From contig JAOPUT010000238.1 in the NCBI GenBank assembly GCA_025963385.1, forward strand, positions 1-57,618: DNA of 57,618 nt. The letters run 5' to 3'. Below are positions 43,484-53,267 of the stretch, in pieces (position 1 is the stretch's first letter; each line of letters begins with the position of its first letter). This DNA is from Mycobacterium sp. (GTDB lineage: Bacteria; Actinomycetota; Actinomycetes; Mycobacteriales; Mycobacteriaceae). Under the pieces are notes generated by a model. The model did not search any database. It saw nothing but the letters and a program-made list of their open reading frames with translations, and was not told the origin of the DNA. Position numbers and translations under genes: made by a program.

Positions 43484-44356
43484 ATGAGCCAATTTCCACT
43501 GGGTAAGTTCACCGTCAACCGCGTCGGGTTCGGCGCGATGCAACTCCCAGGACCTGGGGTCTTCGGCCCGCCGCGCGACCACGATCAGGCGATCGCAGTG
43601 CTCAAGCGCGCCGTCGAACTCGGGGTGAACCACATCGACACCGCCCAGTTCTACGGACCGGACGTCGCCAACGAGCTCATCCGCGAGGCGCTGCACCCGT
43701 ACTCCGACGACCTGGCGCTGGTGAGCAAGGTCGGCGCCCGCCGCGACGAGAAGGCCAACTGGATTCCGGCGTCGCAGCCCGACGAACTGCGCGCCGACAT
43801 CGAGACCAACCTGCGCGAGCTGAGCGTCGACCAATTGGCGGCCGTCAACCTGCGTATCCACAACTCCGATGACCCCAGCGCCGCCACCGAGGTCGACCGC
43901 GAGCTGTTCGACCGACAGCTCACCACGATGATCGCCGCCCGCGACGAGGGCCTCATCGCCGGCATCGGACTGTCCTCCATCACCGTCGACCACCTTCGGA
44001 TCGCGTTGGACCGCACGGAGATCGTGACGGTGCAGAACGCCTACAACCTGGTCGACCGCACGTCACAGCCGGTGCTCGAACTGTGCACCGAGCACGGCAT
44101 CTCGTTCGTGCCGTTCTTCCCACTGGGGTCGGCCTTCACCGCCGACAACCCAGTTCTCGGCAACCCCGCCGTGAAGCAGGCGGCCGCCGACCTCGGCAAG
44201 ACGCCCGCCCAGATCGCGCTCGCGTGGACGCTGGCGGTCGCCCCCAACGTGTTGCTGATTCCCGGCACGTCGTCGGTCGCCCACCTCGAGGAGAACCTCG
44301 CCGTCGTGGACATCGAACTGCCCGAGGACGTCGTCGCGGCGATCTCGGCGCGCTGA
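43484..44356 (+). CDS. Aldo/keto reductase
   Basis: A 290-residue TIM-barrel NADPH-dependent oxidoreductase. The catalytic tetrad residues are Asp and Tyr in IDTAQFYG, Lys in LVSKVG and His in NLRIHN. The C-terminal coenzyme loop has LLIPGTSSVAHLEEN. Substrate is probably a small aldehyde or ketone and cannot be specified. ATG 43484 follows TAAGGAG. The next gene begins 6 bp after its stop, suggesting cotranscription. Confidence 0.87.
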   Translation: MSQFPLGKFTVNRVGFGAMQLPGPGVFGPPRDHDQAIAVLKRAVELGVNHIDTAQFYGPDVANELIREALHPYSDDLALVSKVGARRDEKANWIPASQPDELRADIETNLRELSVDQLAAVNLRIHNSDDPSAATEVDRELFDRQLTTMIAARDEGLIAGIGLSSITVDHLRIALDRTEIVTVQNAYNLVDRTSQPVLELCTEHGISFVPFFPLGSAFTADNPVLGNPAVKQAAADLGKTPAQIALAWTLAVAPNVLLIPGTSSVAHLEENLAVVDIELPEDVVAAISAR

Positions 44357-44362
44357 CCGCGG

Positions 44363-45103
44363 ATGTCCCAGATCGATCGCATGCCGCGCGGCGGACCCGA
44401 CGCGTCGTGCCTGGACCGGCTGCTGCAGACCGACAGACCCGAGTACCTGGACCGCGATGACGTCGATCCGGACGTCAAGCGCAGCGTCGTCCGCGCCCTG
44501 GACCGGGTTGGCGAGTGGTTCGGCAACCACGAGAGATTCGCGCAGATCGCGCTCGAGGAGGTGGCCGACGTCCCCGACCCGCGCATCCTCGAGCTCGGAT
44601 CGGGTCACGGTCAATTGTCGGCCAAGCTCCTCGAGATGCACCCGACCGCGCGTGTCACCGTGACCGATCTCGAAGCCGCTTCGGTCGCGACGATCGCGGC
44701 GGGCCCCCTCGGCGACGACGGCCGCGTCACCGTTCGCACCATGGACGCCGCCGACATCGCGGCCGCCGACGGGTCGTTCGACCTCGCGGTCTTCGCGCTG
44801 TCGTTTCACCACCTGCCGCCGGCACTGGCCTCGCGCGTGATCGCCGAGGGCACCCGGGTCGCCGACAAACTGTTGATCATCGACCTCCCGCGGCCGCCCG
44901 CCCCGCTGCACCTGCTGCGGCTGGCCACGATGCTTCCGCTGGCCCCGTTCGTGCCGTTCGTGCACGACGGCGTGATCAGCTCGCTGCGCAGCTACAGCCC
45001 GTCGGCGCTGCGGGCCCTGGCGGCCGACGCCGGTCCGGCGATCGAGCTCGAACTTCGCGGCGGTCTTGTCAGTCCCCAAGTCGCGGTGGCCTCCCGTCGA
45101 TAG
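44363..45103 (+). CDS. SAM-dependent methyltransferase (class I)
   Basis: A 246-residue methyltransferase. Motif I ILELGSGHGQLSAKL (about residue 75) binds SAM, motif II has VTVTDLEA and the post-motif FDLAVFALSFHHLPP resembles the UbiE/SAM_11 group. There is no signal peptide, but a hydrophobic segment (LLRLATMLPLAPFVPFV) occurs near residue 190. The substrate is unknown. Cotranscription with the aldo/keto reductase is likely. The stop codon TAG (45101-45103) forms the first half of the -10 hexamer of the next gene. Confidence 0.82.
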   Translation: MSQIDRMPRGGPDASCLDRLLQTDRPEYLDRDDVDPDVKRSVVRALDRVGEWFGNHERFAQIALEEVADVPDPRILELGSGHGQLSAKLLEMHPTARVTVTDLEAASVATIAAGPLGDDGRVTVRTMDAADIAAADGSFDLAVFALSFHHLPPALASRVIAEGTRVADKLLIIDLPRPPAPLHLLRLATMLPLAPFVPFVHDGVISSLRSYSPSALRALAADAGPAIELELRGGLVSPQVAVASRR

Positions 45104-45116
45104 GCTCTGACGCGTG
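45101..45116 (+). promoter_or_regulatory. Leaderless promoter of the GCS2-like gene, using the upstream stop codon
   Basis: TAGGCT (45101-45106), 7 nt, then GTG 45114. The TAG is the methyltransferase stop. Confidence 0.65.
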
Positions 45117-46592
45117 GGTGATGAGGTCACGCAGACCGAGTTCGGCAGAGAACACCGGCTGCAGTATCGGAGGAAGGTCCAGCTGAGCCTGGATGTGTTC
45201 GAGACGATGCTGGCCCAGGCGAGCTTCGAGTTCGACCGCCCGCTGACGGGCATGGAGATCGAGTGCAACCTGGTCGACGCCGACTACCAGCCGGCGATGA
45301 CCAACCGCGAGGTGCTGGCCTCGATCGCCGACCCTGCGTTCCAGACCGAATTGGGTGCGTACAACATCGAATTCAACGTGCCGCCGCGTCCGCTCGGGGG
45401 GCAATCGGGTCTCGAGCTCGAAACCGAGGTCCGGGCCAGCCTCAACGCCGCGGAGACCAAGGCCAACTCCGACGGCGCCCACATCGTGATGATCGGGATC
45501 CTGCCCACGCTCATGCCCGAGCATCTGTCGACGGGCTGGATGAGCGAGTCGACGCGGTACCAGGCGCTCAACGACAGCATCTTCACCGCCCGCGGTGAAG
45601 ACATCATGATCGATATCGGCGGCCCCGAGCGGCTGAACCTGCAGTCGGCCTCGATTGCTCCCGAATCGGCATGCACCAGTATGCAATTGCATCTCCAGGT
45701 ATCGCCTGCGGACTTCGCGCAGAACTGGAACGCGGCGCAGGTGCTGGCCGGCGCTCAGCTCGCGCTCGGCGCCAACTCGCCGTACTTCTTCGGCCACGAG
45801 CTGTGGGCCGAGACCCGCATCGAGCTGTTCGCCCAGGCGACCGACACCCGACCCGAGGAACTCAAGACCCAGGGCGTCCGACCGCGAGTGTGGTTCGGGG
45901 AGCGGTGGATAACGTCGATCTTCGATCTGTTCGAGGAGAACGTCAGGTACTTCCCGTCGCTGCTGCCCGAGGTGTCCGACGAGGATCCCGTCGCCGAATT
46001 GGCGGCCGGCCGCACCCCGACGCTGCCCGAACTGCGACTCCACAACGGCACCATCTACCGCTGGAACCGTCCCGTGTACGACGTCGTCGACGGGCGGCCA
46101 CACCTGCGCGTGGAGAACCGGGTGCTGCCGGCGGGACCGACCGTGGTGGACATGCTCGCCAACTCGGCGTTCTACTACGGTGCCCTGCGCGCGCTGTCCG
46201 ACGAGGACCGACCGGTGTGGACGAAGATGAGTTTCGCTGCGGCGGAACGCAATTTCACCTCCGCCGCGCGCGGCGGCATGGACGCGCGACTGTACTGGCC
46301 CGGCCTCGGCGAGGTGACCCCCGACGAGCTGGTGCTGCGTGAACTGCTCCCCCTGGCCCACGAGGGTCTCGAGCGGTGGGGTGTCGCCGCGGATGTTCGC
46401 GACCGCTTCCTCGGCGTCATCGAGGGCCGCGCGAAGTCCGGTCGCAACGGTTCGGTCTGGCAGGTTGAGACGGTCCGCGCACTGCAGGAGCGCGGACTGG
46501 CGCGACCGCAGGCGCTGGCCGAGATGCTGCACCTGTACTGCGAGCGGATGCACACTAACGAGCCCGTGCACACCTGGGACGGCCCGGCATGA
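45114..46592 (+). CDS. GCS2-family glutamate-cysteine-ligase-like carboxylate-amine ligase
   Basis: A 492-residue protein related to the glutamate-cysteine ligase GCS2 superfamily, with the early metal/glutamate-binding GMEIECNLVD (about residue 46), the ELGAYNIEFNVPPRPL strand with paired Glu/Asn, and MQLHLQVSP in the middle, where the superfamily has its catalytic barrel. It would join an amine or cysteine to a carboxylate, ATP-dependently. EgtA, another family member, lies 5 kb away, so this is not the only one. M. tuberculosis has an uncharacterised protein of similar size at the equivalent place (Rv3698). Its stop overlaps the next ATG (ATGA). Confidence 0.72.
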   Translation: MGDEVTQTEFGREHRLQYRRKVQLSLDVFETMLAQASFEFDRPLTGMEIECNLVDADYQPAMTNREVLASIADPAFQTELGAYNIEFNVPPRPLGGQSGLELETEVRASLNAAETKANSDGAHIVMIGILPTLMPEHLSTGWMSESTRYQALNDSIFTARGEDIMIDIGGPERLNLQSASIAPESACTSMQLHLQVSPADFAQNWNAAQVLAGAQLALGANSPYFFGHELWAETRIELFAQATDTRPEELKTQGVRPRVWFGERWITSIFDLFEENVRYFPSLLPEVSDEDPVAELAAGRTPTLPELRLHNGTIYRWNRPVYDVVDGRPHLRVENRVLPAGPTVVDMLANSAFYYGALRALSDEDRPVWTKMSFAAAERNFTSAARGGMDARLYWPGLGEVTPDELVLRELLPLAHEGLERWGVAADVRDRFLGVIEGRAKSGRNGSVWQVETVRALQERGLARPQALAEMLHLYCERMHTNEPVHTWDGPA

Positions 46593-47023
46593 TCAGGTCG
46601 TGGCTCCCGGTGCTGGCGTTGGGGCTGGCACTCGCCGGGTGCCGAATGGATCACGCCGCGGCCGGTCCCGTCACGTTCGACCTCGATCAGCCCTTCGCCC
46701 TCGGCGGCGGACAGGAGGCGTCGATCAACGGCGCTGACCTGCGCGTGCGTTTCACCGACGTCCTCGAGGATTCCCGGTGTCCCAAGCAGGTTGAGTGCTT
46801 CTGGACCGGGCAGGCCAGGATGGCGATCGTCGTCCAGCCGGCTGGCGACTCCCCGACGACGCTGGAGTTCAACACCAATCCTGCACCCGGACAAGCTGTT
46901 TCGACGGTTCAGGTCGGTGGCTACACGATCACACTCCGGTCGCTCGACCCGTACCCGCAGACCCCCGACGACGCCACGTCGCTCGAGGACTATCGGGCCA
47001 CCCTGTCGGTGACGAAGGGCTGA
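46589..47023 (+). CDS. Lipoprotein of unknown function
   Basis: A 144-residue exported lipoprotein. The signal peptide ends in the lipobox LALAGC, giving an acylated Cys at about residue 18. The mature part looks all-beta, with a cysteine pair in SRCPKQVECFW that may form a disulfide. No family was recognised. It overlaps the GCS2-like gene by 4 bp, so the two are translationally coupled. Confidence 0.8.
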   Translation: MIRSWLPVLALGLALAGCRMDHAAAGPVTFDLDQPFALGGGQEASINGADLRVRFTDVLEDSRCPKQVECFWTGQARMAIVVQPAGDSPTTLEFNTNPAPGQAVSTVQVGGYTITLRSLDPYPQTPDDATSLEDYRATLSVTKG

Positions 47024-47046
47024 GAGCCGACCGAATCGTCGGCGCG

Positions 47047-47062
47047 TACGTTGGAAAACATG
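47047..47062 (+). promoter_or_regulatory. Leaderless promoter of the second methyltransferase
   Basis: TACGTT (47047-47052), 7 nt, then ATG 47060. This decides the start over ATG 47051, which overlaps the hexamer. Confidence 0.65.
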
Positions 47063-47746
47063 ACCGATTCGAAGGACTCCCGTGTCATGGACTGGGACAG
47101 CGCGTACCGCGAGGAGAGCGATTTCGGTGGCCCGCCGCCGTGGAACATCGGTGAGCCCCAACCCGAGCTGGCGGCGCTGATCGCTGACGGCAAGGTGCGA
47201 AGCGAGGTCCTCGACGCGGGCTGTGGACATGCTGAGCTGTCCCTGACGTTGGCCGCCGACGGCTACACCGTGGTGGGCATCGAGCTCACGCCGACGGCGG
47301 TCGCCGCCGCCACGAAGGCCGCCAAGGACCGCAACCTGCCCAATGCCACGTTCGTCCAGGACGACATCACCACGTTCACCGGCTTCGACGGCAGGTTCAG
47401 CACGATCATGGACTCGACGCTGTTCCACTCGCTCCCCGTCGAGGGCCGCGACGGCTACCAGCAGTCGGTGTACCGGGCAGCCGCGCCGGGTGCCGCCTAC
47501 TACGTCCTGGTCTTCGCGAAGGGCGCGTTCCCCGCCGAACTCGAGCAGAAACCCAACGAGGTCGACGAGGCCGAGCTGCGCGCCGCCGTCGGAAAGTACT
47601 GGGAGATCGACGATGTCCGCCCCGCGTTCATCCACGCCAACATGCCGTCGGGACCGAACGCCCCGTTCCAGCTGCCCCACGCGCACGACGACAAGGGGCG
47701 GACGAAGATGCCCGCCCTGCTGCTGTCGGCGCACAAGCCGGGCTGA
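47060..47746 (+). CDS. SAM-dependent methyltransferase (Rv3699-type)
   Basis: A 228-residue class I methyltransferase. Motif I VLDAGCGHAELSLTL, acidic strand-2 end VVGIELTPTAV and the post-motif TIMDSTLFHSLP are typical of thiopurine- and thiol-methyltransferase-like proteins. The opening WDSAYREESDFGGPPPWNIGEP is also of the TPMT/small-molecule type. It lies just before the convergent ergothioneine operon, as in M. tuberculosis. A thiol or other small-molecule substrate is plausible but unproven. Confidence 0.82.
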   Translation: MTDSKDSRVMDWDSAYREESDFGGPPPWNIGEPQPELAALIADGKVRSEVLDAGCGHAELSLTLAADGYTVVGIELTPTAVAAATKAAKDRNLPNATFVQDDITTFTGFDGRFSTIMDSTLFHSLPVEGRDGYQQSVYRAAAPGAAYYVLVFAKGAFPAELEQKPNEVDEAELRAAVGKYWEIDDVRPAFIHANMPSGPNAPFQLPHAHDDKGRTKMPALLLSAHKPG

Positions 47747-47761
47747 GGGCCGTCTGCGCCG

Positions 47762-47824
47762 ACTCTGCGGCCATGGCGGCAAAGTGCGAGTGACCGCGAC
47801 GGATCATCACCCTCACCGCAGAGT
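47762..47824. repeat. Inverted repeat between convergent genes
   Basis: ACTCTGCGG (47762-47770) is the perfect inverse of CCGCAGAGT (47816-47824). A second small hairpin CTGACG/CGTCAG (47832-47845) follows at the end of egtE. Probably a bidirectional transcription stop. Confidence 0.5.
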
Positions 47825-47841
47825 GGAGCGGCTGACGTCCG

Positions 47842-48933
47842 TCAGTCGGTCACGGCACCCAGTGCCGCGGCCAACGTCTTGAGCTCCTCTGCGGTGACGT
47901 CGACGTGCGGGGACACCCGCAGGGTCGATCGCGTCATCTCGCGCGGTGCGCGTTCGACGCCGGCGCAGGTGGTGACGATGCGGTGGTCGGCGATCAACCG
48001 GGCACGTACGGCCACCGGGTCCACGCCATCCGGTGGCACCAGCGTGGTGATGGCACTGGGCTCGTCCACGGGTTCCACGACCCGCCACCCCGTCAGGTCG
48101 GCGAGCGCGCGACGGGTCTGGGCGCCGACCTCGGCCAGCCGGCTCCTCACCCGCTCAGGCCCGGCGGCAGCGTGCTCGCCCAGCGCGACCGAAAGGCCTA
48201 CCTGCGCAGCGACGTTCGCCTCCGCATGGGACAGCCGCGCCAGCGTGCCATCGCTCAGCAGGCCCGGCCGCGCTGCCAGGAACCCGACCCCGCGCGGTCC
48301 CGCGGTCCACTTGCGGGATGACGAGTACACCGCGTCGGCGCCGAAGTCGGAGCAGTCCAGGTGCGCGAACGCCTGTGCGGCGTCGACGATCAGGGGGATG
48401 CCGTGGTCCCGGCAGGCCGCGGCGATCGGCGAGACGGGTTGCACGATCCCGCGGTGGCTACCCAGCACGGTGATGTGCACCAGGGCCGGTGGATCGGCGG
48501 CCAGGGCGCGGACGGCGGCGTCGGGATCCAGGCGGCCTGCGCCGTCGACCGGCAGCGGCGTGGTGTCGAAGCCGTACCGCGCCATCGCCAGCAGGTTTGG
48601 CCCGTACTCGCCGGGCAGGCAGGCCAGTCTCCGCTCGCCGCGCCAATCCCCGAGCAACAGGTCCAGCGCATGGTTGGACCCGGTGGTGTGGACGACGTCG
48701 CCGGACGTGAAGCCGGTGAGCGCCGCGACAGTGGTTCTGCCCGCCTCGAGCAAGGGCGCGGCGGCTTCCGCCGCGACGTAGCCGCCGACCTCCGCTTCGT
48801 GCCTGGCGTGGGCGGCCGTCGCGTCGATCACGGCGAACGACTGTCGCGAGCACGCGGCGCTGTCCAGGTGGACACCCGCCATTGGCGGGCGCGCGGACCG
48901 CCACGCCGACGCCAGATCGGCCGTGGCCGTCAC
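47842..48933 (-). CDS. egtE: EgtE, hercynylcysteine sulfoxide C-S lyase (PLP)
   Basis: A 363-residue fold-type I PLP enzyme. The PLP lysine is in [15 protein letters not shown], the Asp that contacts the pyridine nitrogen is in [10 protein letters not shown], and a phosphate-binding region is [12 protein letters not shown]. It carries out the last step of ergothioneine synthesis, releasing ergothioneine from hercynylcysteine sulfoxide. The frame is open to 48981; GTG 48933 overlaps the egtD stop as GTGA and is preferred. Last gene of egtABCDE. Confidence 0.92.
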   Translation of the reverse strand: MTATADLASAWRSARPPMAGVHLDSAACSRQSFAVIDATAAHARHEAEVGGYVAAEAAAPLLEAGRTTVAALTGFTSGDVVHTTGSNHALDLLLGDWRGERRLACLPGEYGPNLLAMARYGFDTTPLPVDGAGRLDPDAAVRALAADPPALVHITVLGSHRGIVQPVSPIAAACRDHGIPLIVDAAQAFAHLDCSDFGADAVYSSSRKWTAGPRGVGFLAARPGLLSDGTLARLSHAEANVAAQVGLSVALGEHAAAGPERVRSRLAEVGAQTRRALADLTGWRVVEPVDEPSAITTLVPPDGVDPVAVRARLIADHRIVTTCAGVERAPREMTRSTLRVSPHVDVTAEELKTLAAALGAVTD

Positions 48934-49895
48934 TTGACGGCGAGGGACAGCCCGAAGTCCCCGGCCTCGTCGGTCCACCATTCGACGCGACGCAACCCGA
49001 CCGCAGCGAGCTCGTCGGCGATGCCCTGCGGCCGAAACTTGCAGGACACCTCGGTGAGCATCTCCTCACCCTCGGCGAAGTCGACGGTCATGTTTAGCGC
49101 TTCGATCCTTACGCGCTGCGGAACGCTTGCGCGGAGCCACATTTCGATGCGCTCCGCATCGGGGTTCCACTTGGCGACGTGCTCGAAGGCGTCGACGTCG
49201 AAGTCGGCGCCCAGTTCGCGGTTGACCACCACGAGCACGTTCTTGTTGAACCTGGCGGTGACGCCCGCAGCGTCGTCGTAGGCCCGCACCAGCCGGTCCA
49301 CGTCCTTGACGAGGTCGGTGCCGAGCAGCAGCGTGTCGCCGGGTTGCATGCTGTCCGCGAGCGCTGCAAGGAACTGCCTGCGGGGGGCCGTGGTCAGGTT
49401 GCCGATCGTCGAGCCGAGGAACACCACCAGACGGCGGCCGACCAACGGGATCTTGCCGAGGTGCTCTTCGAAGTCGCCACACACGGCGTCGATCTCGACA
49501 CCGGGGTACTCGGCGCCGATGGCCTCACCCGCCGACTCGAGCACCGTCGCGTCGACGTCGAACGGGATGAACCTCCGCAGCGCTCCGCCCTCGCGCAGGG
49601 CGTCGAGCAGGATGCGCGTCTTCTCCGAGGTGCCGCTGCCGAGTTCGACCAGGGTGTCCGCGCCCGATGCCACCGCGATGTCGGCGGCGCGGGCCCGCAG
49701 GATCTGAGCCTCGGCCCGCGTCGGGTAGTACTCCGGCAGGCGAGTGATCTGATCGAACAACTCACTGCCGACGGCGTCGTAGAACCACTTGGGGGGCAAG
49801 GACTTCGGTGAGGAAGTGAGGCCGTCGCGCACGTCGCGGCGCAGCGCGGTGGCTGCGGCGTCGGCGGCGAGGTAGTTGGCGAGCGACACCGTCAT
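48930..49895 (-). CDS. egtD: EgtD, histidine N-alpha-trimethyltransferase
   Basis: A 321-residue SAM-dependent enzyme, the length of M. tuberculosis EgtD. Family marks are [19 protein letters not shown] near the N-terminus, SAM motif [13 protein letters not shown] and [11 protein letters not shown]. It methylates the alpha-amino group of histidine three times to hercynine. ATG overlaps the egtC stop (ATGA) and its stop overlaps egtE, so the whole operon is coupled. Confidence 0.95.
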   Translation of the reverse strand: MTVSLANYLAADAAATALRRDVRDGLTSSPKSLPPKWFYDAVGSELFDQITRLPEYYPTRAEAQILRARAADIAVASGADTLVELGSGTSEKTRILLDALREGGALRRFIPFDVDATVLESAGEAIGAEYPGVEIDAVCGDFEEHLGKIPLVGRRLVVFLGSTIGNLTTAPRRQFLAALADSMQPGDTLLLGTDLVKDVDRLVRAYDDAAGVTARFNKNVLVVVNRELGADFDVDAFEHVAKWNPDAERIEMWLRASVPQRVRIEALNMTVDFAEGEEMLTEVSCKFRPQGIADELAAVGLRRVEWWTDEAGDFGLSLAVK

Positions 49896-50584
49896 GGCGA
49901 TCCTTTCAGTGGGAGCAATTCGATACCGGACTCGGTGACGTCGACGAGGTGGCGGTCCGGCACGTCCTGCCAGCGGGGGTCGTCGTCGTAAGGTTCGCTG
50001 GCCAGCACGACGCCGTCGTCGCGGCGCAGCACTGACAGGGTGTCACCCCAGGTGGTGGCGAGTAGGCGAGAACCGTTGGCAGCCAAGATGTTCAGTCGCG
50101 CATTGGTATCGTCACCGCCGACCTCGACGATGGTCTCTCCCAGCGTGTCGAGACCCCGCTCGAAGATCAGCGCAGCCAGCAGCGCGCTGTCGACGACGGA
50201 TTCGGCGGCCGCCGACAGCGGCAGCACCGAGCGGTCGACCCTTCCGTTGTGCGACAGCAGCCATTGCCCGTCGGTGAACGGCGCCGACGCCGACGGTTCG
50301 ATGGGCATGCCGACCGTAGCCGACCGCACGGCCGCGACGACACAACCGCTGCGGAGCGCGGGTGCCACCGAGGCGAAGGACGCGTCTCCCCACAGCGGCG
50401 CCGCACTGCGCCAGCGCCGCGGGACGCCGTGATCGTAGAAGCCCACACCCCACCCGTCGGCGTTCACCAGCCCGTGTTTCTGCCTGCGCGGCGAATAGGA
50501 TTGCACCGCAAGGCCGTACGGCTCATCGAGCACCAGCGAAGACAGCGGCACCTGCTCACCGAGCCAGCCGAGGTGGCGACACAT
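49892..50584 (-). CDS. egtC: EgtC, gamma-glutamyl hydrolase (class II amidotransferase type)
   Basis: A 230-residue N-terminal nucleophile hydrolase. Cys2 of MCRHLGW is the nucleophile after removal of Met, and the later HNGRVDRS loop and Arg/Asn patches resemble class II glutamine amidotransferases. It removes glutamate from gamma-glutamyl-hercynylcysteine sulfoxide. ATG 50584 overlaps the egtB stop by one base (TGATG). The longer frame to 50686 is rejected because Cys2 must be N-terminal. Confidence 0.93.
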   Translation of the reverse strand: MCRHLGWLGEQVPLSSLVLDEPYGLAVQSYSPRRQKHGLVNADGWGVGFYDHGVPRRWRSAAPLWGDASFASVAPALRSGCVVAAVRSATVGMPIEPSASAPFTDGQWLLSHNGRVDRSVLPLSAAAESVVDSALLAALIFERGLDTLGETIVEVGGDDTNARLNILAANGSRLLATTWGDTLSVLRRDDGVVLASEPYDDDPRWQDVPDRHLVDVTESGIELLPLKGSP

Positions 50585-51873
50585 CAGGCGTCCCACGCAA
50601 GTCGCACGCCGGAGAAGATCTGCCTGCGGACGGGATGGTCCCAGTTGCGGAAACTCGGACGCAGGATGCTCGACGCCACCGACCATGCACCGCCGCGCAG
50701 GACCTTGTAGTCACCGCCGAAGAAGGGGGCCGTGTACTGCTCGTAGAGCATCGGCGTGAAACCGGGCCACGGCGTCAGGTCCGACGTGGTCCACTCCCAC
50801 ACGTCACCGAGCATCTGCTCGGCGCCGTAGGCCGACGCGCCCGCCAGATACGCGCCGACGGGCGCAGGCCGAAGCGCATCGCCGCCGAGGTTCGCCAGTG
50901 ATGTCGTGGGTTCCGAAGCGCCCCAGGGGAATCGGCGTCGGCTGCCGGTCACCGGATCCCACGCGCATGCCTTCTCCCACTCCATCTCGGTGGGTAGCCG
51001 CGCGCCCGCCCAGGCTGCGTAGGCCTCGGCTTCGAAGAACGTCACGTGCTGGACGGGCTCGTCGGCCGGGATCTCCTCGACGTTCCCGAAGCGCGTGCGG
51101 GTGCCGTCGCTACCCCAGAACTTCGGCGCCGTCAGGTCCGCTTCCTGCCGATGCGCCCAGCCGCGTTCGGACCACCAGCGCGGCTGCGAGTAGCCACCGT
51201 CGGCGATGAACTCCTGCCACTCACCATTGGTGACGGGCACCCTTCCGATGCGGAAGGACGGCACGTCGACGACGTGGGCGTCGCGCTCGTTGTCCAGCGA
51301 CAGCGGCTCGTCGACGGCCGTGACACCGAGGACGAAGGGCCCGCCGGGCACCGGCACCGACGTACCGGCGACGCCGGGGCGTCCCTGCGGGAGTGGGCCA
51401 CCGAGGCCGAGGATCGGCGGGCCGGTGCGCAGATTCAGTGCCTGCAGCATGGTCTCGTCGTGCTGGTTCTCGTGGCTGACCACCAGCCCGAAGACGAACG
51501 TCGGATCGACGCCGGTGCCGTCCTCGTCGGGAAGCGCCTCGAGTGCGTCGAGCGCCTTCGACCGGACCGTGCGGCAGTAGGCGCGCGCATCCACCGGTGG
51601 CAGCAGCGGCAGATCGACGCGGCTGGCGCGCGAATGGACGAACGCGTCGTAGAGTCCCTCGACCGCAGGCGGCAGCATGCCGGGTCGACGACCGTCGTTG
51701 CCGCGGAGCAGCCAAAGCTCCTCCTGCCAGCCGATGTGGGCGAGATCCCACGCGAGCGGGCTCATCAACGGGTCGTACTGGCGCAGCAGTTCGGCATCGT
51801 CGAACTCGACGAGTCGCAGCGTGCGCTCCCGCGCCAGGGTGAGATCCCTGGCCAACGCTTCTCGCGTGGTCAC
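50584..51873 (-). CDS. egtB: EgtB, sulfoxide synthase (iron-dependent)
   Basis: A 429-residue protein with an N-terminal DinB-like helical domain and a C-terminal formylglycine-generating-enzyme fold. The iron-binding HX3HXE motif is [10 protein letters not shown] (about residue 134); the FGE part includes [14 protein letters not shown] and WEWTTSDL. It joins hercynine and gamma-glutamyl-cysteine with O2 to form the sulfoxide. GTG 51873 overlaps the egtA stop. Confidence 0.94.
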   Translation of the reverse strand: MTTREALARDLTLARERTLRLVEFDDAELLRQYDPLMSPLAWDLAHIGWQEELWLLRGNDGRRPGMLPPAVEGLYDAFVHSRASRVDLPLLPPVDARAYCRTVRSKALDALEALPDEDGTGVDPTFVFGLVVSHENQHDETMLQALNLRTGPPILGLGGPLPQGRPGVAGTSVPVPGGPFVLGVTAVDEPLSLDNERDAHVVDVPSFRIGRVPVTNGEWQEFIADGGYSQPRWWSERGWAHRQEADLTAPKFWGSDGTRTRFGNVEEIPADEPVQHVTFFEAEAYAAWAGARLPTEMEWEKACAWDPVTGSRRRFPWGASEPTTSLANLGGDALRPAPVGAYLAGASAYGAEQMLGDVWEWTTSDLTPWPGFTPMLYEQYTAPFFGGDYKVLRGGAWSVASSILRPSFRNWDHPVRRQIFSGVRLAWDA

Positions 51874-53150
51874 GCCGTCGCTCCCGCCAATCGACTCACG
51901 GCCGCACCGACTCCGTGCTCGACCACGAGGTCGGAGAAGTCGTCGGCCGAACTCCTGCCCTGCTCGACACGAGACAACAACCTCTGCATCGCCTCGTGTA
52001 ATTCCTCAGGCGCCCGTTCAGCGGCCGCCCGGACGCACGTCGCGGCCGCCCGCCGCAATTCGGGGTCGCCGAGCCCGACGCGCGCGGCGAGGTCCCACGC
52101 CGTGGCGACGGGCGCTGTGGCCTCCGTGGCGATCGCGGAGGCGGCAGCGTCGTCGAGCAGCGTGGCGAGCGTGAAGACCACGGCGGGCCAGACGTCGTCC
52201 GGAGTGCTGTCGAGGTAGCGAATCTCGAGGAAGCCGCGGGGACGCACCGGCGGGAACAACGTGGTGAGGTGGTACTCCAGATCCGCGACCGTGGGACGGC
52301 GACCGCCCAGTAGGGCGCGCCCGTCGGCCCAGTCGGCGAACGGCACCACCTCTGTCATCGGCACTACCTCGGGGCCCAGCACCAGCATCACCGGCGCCTT
52401 GAGCGCGTAGCGGACCCAGTCCCCCGCCGGATCGCCGCCACTGGCGCCGAGTACGGGTCCGACGCGCGCCGAGTCGAGGCGGCTCCACACCCGCTGCCGG
52501 GTGCTGCGCCAGCCGGAGAACTCGGTGCCAAGCAGTGGCGAGTTGGCCGCGATGGCGATCATCGTCGGCCCCAGCGCGTGCGCGAGCCGAACCCGGTCGG
52601 CCCAGCCGTCGCGAGGGCCCGCATCCAGATTCACCTGCACCGACGCGGTCGACGTCATCATGGCGGCACCGGCGTCCGTGGTGCCGCTTGCCTCGAAGAA
52701 CCGCTCCATCGCGCGGTAGCGGTCGCCGGGGTTCACCCTCTCCGGCGGTCGCAGGGGGTCGGCACCCAGCAGAACCAGGCCGAGGCCGTGGCCGGCGAAC
52801 GCCTCGCTGAGCACCGCCCGGTCGGCCTGCATCGCCGCGATGGCGGGCAGCACGGAGCCTGCGGGAAGGCCGGACAGCTCGACCGCGCCGCCCGGTTCGA
52901 CCGTGATGGGGCTGCCGGACGGCAGCGGGGGCACCTGCGCGATGACCGCGGTGAGTTCGTCCCACGACGGCCGCCGCATGGGGTCGGTCAGGTCGAAGCA
53001 GTGCGCTTCGATCTCGAGACCGACCTGACCGACGGGACCGTCCTTGAGACAGTCCCCACCGATGCGCGCGGCAGCGTCGTCGTAGCCGATGAGTTCGGTG
53101 CCTGCCGCGTCGTCGGGACGGGTGCCGTGCAAGTCTGCGATGGTGGTCAT
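51870..53150 (-). CDS. egtA: EgtA, gamma-glutamylcysteine ligase (GCS2 family)
   Basis: A 426-residue ligase that supplies gamma-glutamyl-cysteine to the pathway. Family marks are [11 protein letters not shown] (glutamate/metal site), [10 protein letters not shown] and [11 protein letters not shown]. The frame begins at 53159, but ATG 53150 is chosen since GGAGGGGG lies about 10 nt before it, while the first ATG directly abuts that sequence. First gene of the operon. The 117 bp upstream hold no promoter I could assign with confidence. Confidence 0.93.
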   Translation of the reverse strand: MTTIADLHGTRPDDAAGTELIGYDDAAARIGGDCLKDGPVGQVGLEIEAHCFDLTDPMRRPSWDELTAVIAQVPPLPSGSPITVEPGGAVELSGLPAGSVLPAIAAMQADRAVLSEAFAGHGLGLVLLGADPLRPPERVNPGDRYRAMERFFEASGTTDAGAAMMTSTASVQVNLDAGPRDGWADRVRLAHALGPTMIAIAANSPLLGTEFSGWRSTRQRVWSRLDSARVGPVLGASGGDPAGDWVRYALKAPVMLVLGPEVVPMTEVVPFADWADGRALLGGRRPTVADLEYHLTTLFPPVRPRGFLEIRYLDSTPDDVWPAVVFTLATLLDDAAASAIATEATAPVATAWDLAARVGLGDPELRRAAATCVRAAAERAPEELHEAMQRLLSRVEQGRSSADDFSDLVVEHGVGAAVSRLAGATA

Positions 53151-53267
53151 CTCAACCATCCCCCTCCGGTCCCCGGACGCGTACAGCGCGCGATGGGCCG
53201 TCGATTAGAAGTGCGCCACCAATCTTCCAGAGCCCACTGACAAAGCACCCCTCGATTTTCGGGACGG

